A stretch of DNA of 64,000 nt from Phycisphaerae bacterium (GTDB lineage: Bacteria > Planctomycetota > Phycisphaerae > FEN-1346 > JAACEH01). The notes beneath the pieces are model-generated. The model was not told the DNA's origin and did not search any database. It saw only the letters and a program-made list of their open reading frames with translations. Shown here piece after piece: positions 24,165 to 32,508 of this stretch; within the stretch, counting starts at the first letter, position 1, and each line of letters opens with the position of its first letter. The stretch spans positions 1 to 64,000 of the forward strand of contig JAAYDY010000120.1 of NCBI GenBank assembly GCA_012729015.1, read 5' to 3'. The position numbers and the translations under genes were made by a program.

Positions 24165-25877
24165 GTGGCTCGGAAACTGATAGGCGAAATCCTGGTGGAC
24201 ATGGGCGTGGTGACGGCCGACCAGGTCCAGGAAGCGCTTGAGATCAAGCGGCGCAAGGGCGGTGCCACGGGCGCCGTGCTGGTCGAACTGGGCTACTGCG
24301 CCGAGCGGGACGTTTCGACGGCCCTGGCGATCCAGTCGGGCATGAAGCAGGTGAACCTGGATGAAATGGAGCTGCCGCCCGAGGTGACCGGGGCGATCGA
24401 CGCGCTGACGGCGCGGACGTACCGGGTCATCCCGGTGGCGTTCGAGAACAACCGCCTGACGGTGGCCATGGGCGATCCGGAGAACTTCCGGACGTTGGAC
24501 GACCTGCACTTCCTGCTGGGCTTCGAGGTGGAAGGGGCGGTGGCCGACCCGGGATCGATTCAGCGGGCGCTGGACAAGTACTACCGCGAGGGCGGCGCGT
24601 CGATGGAAGAGGTCATGGGCGAACTGGAGAACCTGGACGCCCAGTTCTTCAGCCCGGACGACGACGCGGACGCGAACCTCGACCTGTCGGACGTGCGGTC
24701 GATGAGCGAGTCGCAGCCGGTGAAGAAGCTGCTGAACCTGGTGTTGCTCCAGGCCATTCGCGACAAGGCGTCGGACATCCATTTCGAGCCGTTCGAGGAC
24801 GAGTTCAAGATGCGGTACCGCATCGACGGCGTCCTGTACGAAATGGTGCCTCCGCCGCGTCACATCGCGATGGCGGTGACGAGCCGCATCAAGGTCATGG
24901 CGAACCTGGACATTGCCGAGCGTCGCGTGCCGCAGGACGGGCGCATCGAGCTGAACGTCGGCGGGAACCCGGTGGACCTTCGCGTGTCGGTGCTTCCGAC
25001 GATGTTCGGCGAGAGCGTCGTCATGCGTGTTCTGGACCGCAGCCAGGTGTCGCTGGACCTGAACAAGGTGGGCATGCGCGACATCGACCTGGCGATGTTC
25101 CGGGACATTCTGGACTTGCCGCACGGCATCGTGATCGTGACGGGGCCGACGGGGTCGGGCAAGACGACGACGCTGTATTCGGCCCTGCGCGAGCTGAACA
25201 AGGTGGACACGAAGATCATCACGACCGAGGACCCGGTGGAGTACGACATCGACGGGCTGATCCAGATTCCGATCAACCCGGACATCGGCCTGACGTTTGC
25301 GTCGTGCCTGCGGTCGATCCTGCGGCAGGACCCGGACGTGATCCTGGTGGGCGAGATGCGCGACCTGGAGACGGCCGAGATCGCCATTCACGCGAGCCTG
25401 ACGGGTCACCTGGTGTTCTCGACGCTGCACACCAACGACGCGCCGACGTCGGTGACGCGTATGCTGGACATGGGCATCGAGCCGTACATGCTCACGTCCA
25501 CGGTGGAGGCGATCGTGGCGCAGCGTCTGGTGCGTCGGATCTGCATGAACTGCCGCAGCGAGTTCCAGCCGACGGAAGAGATGCTGATGGAGCTGAACCT
25601 GACGCCGGACGACGTGCGCGGTCGCACGTTCTTCTACGGCCGCGGGTGCGAGCAGTGCAACAACACGGGGTACCGCGGGCGAACGGCCATCTTCGAGATC
25701 ATGCGGATGGACGACGAGCTCCGGACGCTGATCCGCAGCGGCACGAGCAGCAACGTGCTTCGGTCGGAGGCGCGTCGCGGAGGGATGCGGAGCCTGCGTG
25801 AGAGCGGCCTGATGAACATCTACGACGGCATCACGACGATCGAGGAAGTGGTTCGCGAGACGATAGTCGAGGAATAA
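24165..25877 (+). CDS. pilB: GspE/PilB-type assembly ATPase (second copy)
   Basis: 570 residues. The GTG at 24165 is preferred to the ATG at 24150: GGGAG lies 8 bases upstream and the resulting MARKLIGEIL aligns with the first copy's MARSRKRLGEIL. It contains an MshEN-like N-terminus whose two motifs have Leu5 and Ala34 where the first copy has Arg. The catalytic part shows GPTGSGKTTTLYSALREL, TEDPVEYDIDGLIQ, HASLTGHLVFSTLHTNDA and zinc-site cysteines (RICMNC and CEQCNNTGYRGRT). It lies between pilT and pilC, the standard place for PilB. Confidence 0.93.
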   Translation: MARKLIGEILVDMGVVTADQVQEALEIKRRKGGATGAVLVELGYCAERDVSTALAIQSGMKQVNLDEMELPPEVTGAIDALTARTYRVIPVAFENNRLTVAMGDPENFRTLDDLHFLLGFEVEGAVADPGSIQRALDKYYREGGASMEEVMGELENLDAQFFSPDDDADANLDLSDVRSMSESQPVKKLLNLVLLQAIRDKASDIHFEPFEDEFKMRYRIDGVLYEMVPPPRHIAMAVTSRIKVMANLDIAERRVPQDGRIELNVGGNPVDLRVSVLPTMFGESVVMRVLDRSQVSLDLNKVGMRDIDLAMFRDILDLPHGIVIVTGPTGSGKTTTLYSALRELNKVDTKIITTEDPVEYDIDGLIQIPINPDIGLTFASCLRSILRQDPDVILVGEMRDLETAEIAIHASLTGHLVFSTLHTNDAPTSVTRMLDMGIEPYMLTSTVEAIVAQRLVRRICMNCRSEFQPTEEMLMELNLTPDDVRGRTFFYGRGCEQCNNTGYRGRTAIFEIMRMDDELRTLIRSGTSSNVLRSEARRGGMRSLRESGLMNIYDGITTIEEVVRETIVEE

Positions 25878-25911
25878 CGGTGGGCAAGCACCCCATTGGG
25901 AGGAGATAGCG

Positions 25912-27156
25912 ATGCCGGTGTATCAGTTCGAGGCCATGAACGCCCAGGGCCAGGAAGTCCGCGACGAGGTCGAGGCGGCGAGCCAGGAAGACGCCGTTCA
26001 GAAGATTCGCGGCATGAACTACTTCCCGACGCAGATTCGGGAAAAGAGCGGGCGCAAGCCCCGCGCCGCGGCGGCCGCCGCCGGGCAGAAGAAGGGCAAG
26101 ACGCTGACCTTCGGCGGCGTGTCGCAGAAGCATCTGACGATGTTCACGCGACAGCTCAGCACGTTGCAGGACGCCGGGCTGCCGATTCTGCGCAGCCTGC
26201 GGATTCTGTTCGGGCAGCAGAAGCCGGGCGTCCTGAAGAATGCCCTGGGCGACATCATCGAGGACGTCGAGGCCGGCTCCACGCTGTCGGAAGCCATGGC
26301 CAAGCACCCGAAGTGCTTCAACCGGCTCTACGTGAACGTCGTGCGGGCCGGCGAGGCCGGCGGCGTGCTCGACCGGATCCTGCTCCGCCTGGCCGACTTC
26401 CAGGAAAAGTCCATGGCCCTGCGCCGCAGGATCATCGGCGCCATGATCTACCCGGTGATGGTCATCTCGGTGGCGGCGGTCATCGTCGCGGCCATCATGA
26501 TCCTGATCATCCCGAAGTTCCGCAAGATCTTCGAGGACTTCAACACCACGCTGCCGAAGCCGACCGAAATCCTGATCAACATCAGCAACTTCTTCGTGGC
26601 CTACTGGTTCGTCATCCCGATCGCCCTGGTGGTGTTCTTCCTTGGGCTGAAACTGCTGAAGATGACCGCGGGCGGCCGGTACGCGATCGACTGGTTCCTG
26701 CTCCAGGTGCCGCTGGTCAAGGGCATCATCAACCGCGGCGCGGTGGCCCGGTTCACCCGCACGCTGGGCACGCTGATCAGCTCGGGCGTGCCGATTCTGG
26801 AAGCCCTGAAGATCACGCGCGACACGGTGGGCAACGAAGTGCTGTCGCGAGCCCTGACGAGCGTGCACGACAGCATCCGCGAAGGCGAAAGCATCGCCGC
26901 GCCGCTGAAGCAGAGCGGCGTCGTGGATGCCATCGTCGTCAACATGATCGACGTCGGCGAAGAAACGGGCGACCTGGACAAGATGCTCACGAAGGTGGCC
27001 GACAACTACGACGAGGAAGTGGACGCCCTGGTGGCGGGCCTGGTGGCCGCCCTGGAGCCGATCATGGTGGTGACCCTGGGCGCGATCGTCGGCGGCATCG
27101 TCATCGCGCTGTTCCTGCCGCTGGTGAAGCTGATCCAGTCGGCTCGCGGCAACTGA
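25912..27156 (+). CDS. pilC: PilC/GspF inner-membrane platform protein
   Basis: Polytopic platform protein on which the assembly ATPase acts, 414 residues, full-length. Two GspF domains are visible: one from about 70 (KHLTMFTRQLSTLQDAGLPI) and one from about 280 (VARFTRTLGTLISSGVPILE). Hydrophobic stretches lie near 185-215 (VMVISVAAVIVAAIMILIIP), 225-250 and the C-terminus (GAIVGGIVIALFLPLVKLI). GGAGGAG precedes the start. It is followed 65 bases later by the first prepilin gene. Confidence 0.96.
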   Translation: MPVYQFEAMNAQGQEVRDEVEAASQEDAVQKIRGMNYFPTQIREKSGRKPRAAAAAAGQKKGKTLTFGGVSQKHLTMFTRQLSTLQDAGLPILRSLRILFGQQKPGVLKNALGDIIEDVEAGSTLSEAMAKHPKCFNRLYVNVVRAGEAGGVLDRILLRLADFQEKSMALRRRIIGAMIYPVMVISVAAVIVAAIMILIIPKFRKIFEDFNTTLPKPTEILINISNFFVAYWFVIPIALVVFFLGLKLLKMTAGGRYAIDWFLLQVPLVKGIINRGAVARFTRTLGTLISSGVPILEALKITRDTVGNEVLSRALTSVHDSIREGESIAAPLKQSGVVDAIVVNMIDVGEETGDLDKMLTKVADNYDEEVDALVAGLVAALEPIMVVTLGAIVGGIVIALFLPLVKLIQSARGN

Positions 27157-27221
27157 GAAAGGGTTCGCCGAGGCCCGCCGGGAGGCACGAGGCGGGCATC
27201 GGCCCGGACGGAGGATCGACC

Positions 27222-27899
27222 ATGGATCGTGTACGCGGAAGGACAAATCGGGCGGCGTTCACGCTGCTGGAGATGCTCCTGGTGATCGTCATCATCATGA
27301 TCCTGGTGGCGATCCTCGTGGCCGGCGTGATGACCCGGTCGCCGGGCAAAGTGGCGACCGAGAACCTGATGAAGCAGTTGCGTCAGTCGCTGGAGTCCTA
27401 CTACTCGGTCTATCAGGCCTACCCGCCGAGCAGCCATAGCGGCATGGCCGGGTCGCAGTGCCTGTACTACTTCCTGATGGGGCCGAACGGCGAGGGGTGG
27501 ACGCGCAGCGACGGCGTGGCGCCGGGATTCACCTGGCAGGCGCCGGCCATCGATCCGAAGTACATCTCGGACAAGGAACTGAACAAGAAGTTCTTCTGGG
27601 ACGGCTACGGCGACAACGCCAAGGCGCTGCTGTACTTCCGCGCCGATCCGACCAAGACGGGCAAGTCGTACACGCAGGTCTACAGCAGCAACGACAACGC
27701 GGGCCTGGGCGACTACGGCTGGAACCCGCCGGCGGACACCTGGAAGAAGGTGGTCGCGGCCGATCCGGAATCCGGCAACAGCCGCGCCAAGAACGAGAAC
27801 TCGTACATTCTGTGGGCGGCCGGCGGCGACCGCGAGTTCGGCTACAACGAAGACCGGATCGACGACGAGATGAATGTGGTCCGGCCGCGGGACCAGTAG
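27222..27899 (+). CDS. GspG-like prepilin/pseudopilin 1
   Basis: 225 residues with a short basic leader and the type IV prepilin signal AFTLLEMLLVIVIIMILVAI. The residue before the cleavage point is Ala rather than the usual Gly; the conserved Glu5 is present. The globular part contains YILWAAGGDREFGYNEDRID at the C-terminus, related to the sister proteins' FGY block but without the final DDITNF. GGAGG lies upstream of the ATG at 27222. It is probably a pilus or pseudopilus subunit processed by a prepilin peptidase not present in this window. Confidence 0.88.
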   Translation: MDRVRGRTNRAAFTLLEMLLVIVIIMILVAILVAGVMTRSPGKVATENLMKQLRQSLESYYSVYQAYPPSSHSGMAGSQCLYYFLMGPNGEGWTRSDGVAPGFTWQAPAIDPKYISDKELNKKFFWDGYGDNAKALLYFRADPTKTGKSYTQVYSSNDNAGLGDYGWNPPADTWKKVVAADPESGNSRAKNENSYILWAAGGDREFGYNEDRIDDEMNVVRPRDQ

Positions 27900-27956
27900 G
27901 GTGTGGGCGCAGAACGATTGTTCGGCAGGCGTTCGGTGGCGTCACGGAGACAAGCC

Positions 27957-28811
27957 ATGACAGATAAGCGCAAGGCATTCACGCTGGTGGAGTTGATGCT
28001 GGTGATCCTGATCATCGGGATCGTCATGGCCCTGCTGATGAAGGCCGGGCCGGACGTGGTCCGCAACATCAAGATCATGCAGACGAAGAACTTCCTGATG
28101 ACCCTGGAGATGGGGTGCCAGCGGTATAAAGAGGTGTTTGGCAGTTTCCCGCCGGACGGGGCCGAATCGGGGTACACCGGCGGCAACACGCGCTTGGATC
28201 CCTATCCTGCGCACCGGCCGCTGCCGGACGATCAGAGACGTGCCATCGCCGCCCTGTTTCCCGGGCTGCAAGGGCCCAAGGGCTTCGGTTGGTCGAAGGA
28301 AGAGCACGGCATAGCCGTGGACTTCGCTCCGATTCTGGAAAGCGGGTCGAGTCACCTGGGGAAGGCGGTCATTGCCTCCGGCGTGCAGGGCGACGTGTTC
28401 CTGGATGCGTTCAACAAGCCGATCATGTACCTGAAGGCTCACACGAATCCGCAGACGCATTCGGAGCATCTGGACGACCTCTCTGGCGGCAAGGTGAAGA
28501 AGCGGTACAACTCCTGGATTTTCCGTGCCCTTTGGGGAGGGCAGTCGGGCATCGGCGGCTGGCAGAACGGCGGCATGTGGGACGTCTACGAGGCTCACTG
28601 GAAGAAGAAGCTGACGGCGCGCTATGCTCCCGATGAAAAGGGTGTCATGCGGTACTATCCGCACAATCCGGATTCGTTCGTGTTGTGGTCGTCGGGGCCG
28701 GACGAGAGGTTCGGCTACTGGATCTATGACGAGGACGCGAACGGTTACGATTTCATCCGGAACGTTAACGAATTGCACGAAGGTACGTGCGACGACATCA
28801 CGAATTTCTGA
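27957..28811 (+). CDS. GspG-like prepilin/pseudopilin 2
   Basis: 284 residues starting MTDKRKAFTLVELMLVILI; GGAGA lies 7 bases upstream. After the hydrophobic helix there is a large globular domain, longer than classical GspG, containing FGSFPPDG (a common pseudopilin turn), LDAFNKPIMYL and the C-terminal VLWSSGPDERFGYW, ending DDITNF. The GPD-FGY plus DDITNF pattern recalls the calcium-binding C-terminal loop of GspG. As in prepilin 1, Ala precedes the cleavage site. Confidence 0.88.
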   Translation: MTDKRKAFTLVELMLVILIIGIVMALLMKAGPDVVRNIKIMQTKNFLMTLEMGCQRYKEVFGSFPPDGAESGYTGGNTRLDPYPAHRPLPDDQRRAIAALFPGLQGPKGFGWSKEEHGIAVDFAPILESGSSHLGKAVIASGVQGDVFLDAFNKPIMYLKAHTNPQTHSEHLDDLSGGKVKKRYNSWIFRALWGGQSGIGGWQNGGMWDVYEAHWKKKLTARYAPDEKGVMRYYPHNPDSFVLWSSGPDERFGYWIYDEDANGYDFIRNVNELHEGTCDDITNF

Positions 28812-28836
28812 GAGACTGTCGTTGGGTGCCATGGCC

Positions 28837-28989
28837 GCTTGACGTAGTTCCCGAGCACCGTCGAGGGGCGGCCATGAAGGGCGGCTCGCGAGCCGCCCCT
28901 ACGGTGGACGCGGCGGCAGGGTTTGTCCCGTTCGACCCTCACCGCCCCTCGACTGTGCTCGGGGCACCTGCCCCTGGAAGGGGGAGGGG
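28837..28989 (-). repeat. Composite intergenic repeat, copy D
   Basis: Inverted relative to copy A: CTTGACGTAGTTCCCGAGCA (28838-28857) then ACCGTCGAGGGGCGGCC, a palindrome GCGGCTCGCGAGCCGC (28881-28896), and an inverted form of module 2 of copy C (28929-28989). It fills the gap between two prepilin genes. Confidence 0.75.
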
Positions 28990-29042
28990 TGGTGCAGAGG
29001 CTTCCCGGACATGCCGGATGAGCCCAAGGAAAGGGGTGTGCC

Positions 29043-29693
29043 ATGAGATGGAATGAGGCATTTTCTCGGCGGGCGGGCGCTGCGGCGCGGCGCGGCCGTT
29101 GCGGCGGTTTCACCATGATCGAGATGGTCATGGTGATCAGCATCATGCTGTTCCTGCTGGGCGTGCTGGCGGTGGTCGTCGGCAGCGTGCAGGCGACCTC
29201 GCAGCGACAGTCCACGGCGCAGCTCATTGATGCCATCGAGTCGGCACTGGTGATGTACTACGACATCAACGGCGAGTACCCGGACCTGTCGGCGTCGAAC
29301 GACGACAACACCACGTTCTACGCTAACGACATCGGCTTCGGCCGGGCGCAGTGCCTCTACTGGCACCTGACCAGCCCCGAGAAGGGGGCGTGCATGAAGA
29401 GCATCCCCGCCAGCGCAGCCCGCACGCCGCCGTACAAGGAAGGTACCAGCAAGTCGTTGCCGTACCTGGTGGATGCGTGGCAGAACCCGATCCAGGTGGC
29501 CGTCTTCGAAGACGACGAGAAAGCCTCGTTGCAGAACGGGGGCGTGCCGCTGGTGGCATCGTGGGGCCCGAACGGTCGCGGCTGGGATTACGGCGAGTTC
29601 GGGGGCAGCACCGATCTGAGCTCGAAGCTGGCGAGCAAAGACGACGACGTGTCGGACGATCTGACGAATTTCCGGGATCTGCCGGAGAACTGA
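29043..29693 (+). CDS. GspG-like prepilin/pseudopilin 3
   Basis: 216 residues with a longer 22-residue basic leader and canonical cleavage context CGGFTMIEMVMVISIMLFLL (Gly before Phe, Glu5 present). The globular domain has INGEYPDLSAS, YLVDAWQNPIQVAVF and a C-terminal SWGPNGRGWDYGEF followed by DDLTNF. It shares architecture with prepilins 2 and 4. AAAGG lies upstream of the ATG. Confidence 0.88.
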   Translation: MRWNEAFSRRAGAAARRGRCGGFTMIEMVMVISIMLFLLGVLAVVVGSVQATSQRQSTAQLIDAIESALVMYYDINGEYPDLSASNDDNTTFYANDIGFGRAQCLYWHLTSPEKGACMKSIPASAARTPPYKEGTSKSLPYLVDAWQNPIQVAVFEDDEKASLQNGGVPLVASWGPNGRGWDYGEFGGSTDLSSKLASKDDDVSDDLTNFRDLPEN

Positions 29694-29734
29694 CGGGTCG
29701 CCAACAGGGGCGACCTCATGCGGGAGTGCGAGCC

Positions 29735-30289
29735 ATGACACACCGGACCACACGAGCTTTTACGCTGGTCGAGCTGATGGTCACGATGGCGATCATCATC
29801 CTGGCGGCCACGATGGTGGCGCCGCTGATCGGCGCACTGACCAAGGGCAACCGCGTCGAAGGCGCCCTGCTGGACGTGCAGGCGTACCTGGCCATGGCGC
29901 GGCAGCAGGCCGTGCAGTTCAATAAGAGCGTGGCCGTGCGGTTCGTGCCGCCCACGGACCTGACGCCGAGCTGGCGGCTGATGATCGAGGAACTCAAGGA
30001 CGGCGCCGGTAGCCCGTCGAATGCCGGAAGCTGGCGGGTGTTGCCGGGCGCCTACGGCGCGAAGCTGCCGTCGATGCTGAAAATGGAAAACGGCGGCGGA
30101 GGCAGTTCGGGCTGGCGTATCTGGTTCGGCCCGGACGGCTTCATTCCGCAGACCTGCACCGACTCGAACCTGATCATCAAGGTGGGGCCCAGCAGCACGG
30201 ACATCAAGGAGCCGACGGTTTCCTATGCCGTGAACCGCGCCACGGGGCAGTTCCTGCGATTTTCGCCGAGGGTGGGCGAGGCCGACTGA
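29735..30289 (+). CDS. GspH-like minor prepilin/pseudopilin
   Basis: 184 residues, leader then AFTLVELMVTMAIIILAATM. The pattern after the helix, ALLDVQAYLAMARQQAVQFN then VAVRFVPP, is the GspH/FimT type (helix followed by a V-x-V-x-F beta strand). It ends VSYAVNRATGQFLRF and lacks the DDITNF motif, so it is a minor subunit distinct from its neighbours. It probably helps prime pilus assembly. Confidence 0.85.
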   Translation: MTHRTTRAFTLVELMVTMAIIILAATMVAPLIGALTKGNRVEGALLDVQAYLAMARQQAVQFNKSVAVRFVPPTDLTPSWRLMIEELKDGAGSPSNAGSWRVLPGAYGAKLPSMLKMENGGGGSSGWRIWFGPDGFIPQTCTDSNLIIKVGPSSTDIKEPTVSYAVNRATGQFLRFSPRVGEAD

Positions 30290-30314
30290 GCGAATGTCTC
30301 GGGGCCGGCGTCGG

Positions 30315-31412
30315 TCAGGAGGCGGTCAGGCGGCGGATTTCGTCGAAGGTTCGCTCGAAAAGCTGGTCCTGGGGTATCTTTTCGCCGGTAGTCTGGCCAT
30401 GACGAAAGAACACGCCAAAACCTCTGCCTGCGGCGACTCCCAGGTCGGCCTCGCGCGCCTCGCCCGGGCCGTTGACCACGCAGCCCATGACGGCTACGCG
30501 GAGCGGCTTGCGGATGCTCCGGGTGGCCTCGTAGAGTTTCTCGGCGAGGCTGGTCAGATCAACTTCGCACCGGCCGCACGTGGGGCACGAGATGATCTCG
30601 ACGCCGGCCAGGGGCGCCAGGCCCATGACCTCCAGAAGGCGTCGGCCGACGTGGACTTCGTTGACCGGGTCGCCGGTGATGCTGATGCGGAGGGTGTCGC
30701 CGAGCCCTTCGGCCAGCAGGGCACCCAGGCCGGCGGCGCTTTTCAGGACGGCTTCCTCGCGCGGGCCTGCGGCCGTGATGCCCAGGTGCAGCGGGTAGTC
30801 GCACGCCTCGGCCATGTGCCGGTAGGCCCACACGGTCGTGGGCACGTCGCTGCCTTTCAGGCTCAGAACGATGTCGCGGAACGAGCGACGCTCGAACAGA
30901 TCGAGGTACGAGCGGGCGGCATCGACCATGCGGCGGGCGATTTCCTGCGGCGCGTGCTGCCGGGCGTCGTCGCGGTCCCGGGGCATGACGCTGCCGCTGT
31001 TGACGCCGATGCGGATGGCCGTGCCGCGGCGTCCGGCCTCGTCGATGACGCGGTAGAGGTCGTCGGCGACGGGGATGTTGCCGGGGTTGATGCGGATTTT
31101 GGCCGCGCCGGCTTCCATGGCGGCCAGCGCGAGCCTCGCGTTAAAATGAATGTCGGCCACCAGGGGCACGGGCGAGCGGTCGCAGACGGCTCGCAGGGCC
31201 TTGGCGGCGGCCGGCGTCGGCACGGCCAGGCGTACGAGTTGGGCGCCGGCATCGGCCAGACGGACAATCTGGGCAACGGCGGCCTCGACGTTTTCGGCCG
31301 GGGCGGTAATCATCGACTGCACGCTGACCGGGTGGTCGCTGCCGATGAGGACGGAGGCGACACGGACGGTTCGCGTTCGGCGTCGCGGAAACAACGATTC
31401 GCAGTGGCTCAT
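30315..31412 (-). CDS. ispG: 4-hydroxy-3-methylbut-2-en-1-yl diphosphate synthase
   Basis: Iron-sulfur enzyme of the MEP isoprenoid pathway, 365 residues. Diagnostic parts: VASVLIGSDHPVSVQSM, LVADIHFNARLALAA, KIRINPGNI, and the [4Fe-4S] cysteines in ISCPTCGRC and MGCVVNGPGE. The start at 31412 is chosen because a promoter -10 box ends 7 bases upstream, implying a leaderless transcript starting at this codon; the ATG at 31421 overlaps that box. It interrupts the plus-strand prepilin array on the opposite strand. IspH, the next pathway enzyme, is encoded at 36113. Confidence 0.95.
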   Translation of the reverse strand: MSHCESLFPRRRTRTVRVASVLIGSDHPVSVQSMITAPAENVEAAVAQIVRLADAGAQLVRLAVPTPAAAKALRAVCDRSPVPLVADIHFNARLALAAMEAGAAKIRINPGNIPVADDLYRVIDEAGRRGTAIRIGVNSGSVMPRDRDDARQHAPQEIARRMVDAARSYLDLFERRSFRDIVLSLKGSDVPTTVWAYRHMAEACDYPLHLGITAAGPREEAVLKSAAGLGALLAEGLGDTLRISITGDPVNEVHVGRRLLEVMGLAPLAGVEIISCPTCGRCEVDLTSLAEKLYEATRSIRKPLRVAVMGCVVNGPGEAREADLGVAAGRGFGVFFRHGQTTGEKIPQDQLFERTFDEIRRLTAS

Positions 31413-31419
31413 GGCGGGC

Positions 31420-31448
31420 ATTATCGGCGTCGAGCGCGGGCCCGTCAA
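31420..31448 (-). promoter_or_regulatory. Promoter of ispG giving a leaderless start
   Basis: Minus strand: TTGACG (31443-31448), 17 bp, GATAAT (31420-31425), then seven bases GCCCGCC and the ATG. The usual -10 to +1 distance puts the first transcribed base at the start codon. Confidence 0.7.
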
Positions 31449-31524
31449 ACCAAAAGGCCGGCTCTGGTGCGATGAGAGCAAGGAACCACGTCAGTTGCCG
31501 CACGGGGCGGCGAAGGAGGCTACA

Positions 31525-32472
31525 ATGGGGAACCGACGTCAAGGATTCACCCTGATTGAGTTGCTCATGGTGGTGTTGATCATCGGGTTGCTGGTGATCA
31601 TGCTGGTGCCCGTGGTCTCGGCGGCGCGAATGACGGTGCTGTCGCACATGACGGAGAGCCGCATCTGGGAGATCGACAACGCTGTGGCGCGGTACCGCGA
31701 GGTGTTCGGCGACTACCCGCCCAGCGGGAAGCCCACCGGGGCGGACTGGGGCGGCTACCCCAAGGGCGTGTTCGAGATGAAGGAGTACCTGAAGGACTAC
31801 TCGGAGTACCAGTACTTCGATCCGAACTACGAACAAGGTGGCACGAATCTGGCCAGACGGTCCCCCGGGGTGTGCTACCTGGTCTACTTCCTGTTTGGCC
31901 CGAACGGAACGGGCTGGAACCCGACCACGCACAAGGTGTCGGCCGGGTGGACTCCGCCGTCGGGCCTGACGCGCTATTTGTCGAAGGACGTGGTTCCCAA
32001 CGACAAGGCGGATGGCAGCAGCGACTTTGGATGGCGGCCGTACTATGTGTTTGAGGACGCGTTTGGACTCAGCGGCGGGGGGGTGGCGCCCTACCAGGGT
32101 GCTATCCTTTATCTGCGTGCGAATCCGCGGGTGCGTCACAACCCGAACGACACGGGGAACGCGACGACCGTTTGCCCCTATGGCCGCAGCTCCGCGTATC
32201 GGTGGTACACCGAGGATACGGCCAGCCAGTGGTCCTGGGACTGTCGCGGAGGCCCCGGCGACTACCCCTATTACACAGGCGACGGGGAACACGCGAAGAA
32301 TCTGGCTCGGATGTTGCGGCAGAACCCGAAGGAGTTTGCCCTGATCAGTGCCGGACCGAACCATTTCTTCGGCTATCGGGCGTTGAACACGCACGGCCAG
32401 AACGAGATGCTCGAAGGCGCCGACTGGGACGACGGTTCGTCGGACGACATCACGAACTTCGACTTTGAGTGA
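31525..32472 (+). CDS. GspG-like prepilin/pseudopilin 4
   Basis: 315 residues with short leader MGNRRQG and canonical GFTLIELLMVVLIIGLLVIM. AAGGAGG lies 7 bases before the ATG at 31525. The large globular domain has FGDYPPSGKP and a C-terminal ISAGPNHFFGYRAL, ending SSDDITNFDFE. It is the largest of the array and closest to prepilin 2 in its C-terminal pattern. It sits after ispG, head to head with it, so it may have its own promoter; none was convincing. Confidence 0.88.
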   Translation: MGNRRQGFTLIELLMVVLIIGLLVIMLVPVVSAARMTVLSHMTESRIWEIDNAVARYREVFGDYPPSGKPTGADWGGYPKGVFEMKEYLKDYSEYQYFDPNYEQGGTNLARRSPGVCYLVYFLFGPNGTGWNPTTHKVSAGWTPPSGLTRYLSKDVVPNDKADGSSDFGWRPYYVFEDAFGLSGGGVAPYQGAILYLRANPRVRHNPNDTGNATTVCPYGRSSAYRWYTEDTASQWSWDCRGGPGDYPYYTGDGEHAKNLARMLRQNPKEFALISAGPNHFFGYRALNTHGQNEMLEGADWDDGSSDDITNFDFE

Positions 32473-32508
32473 TCCGTTGCGAGCGGTTGTGCTTCGTGGG
32501 AGCGACTC

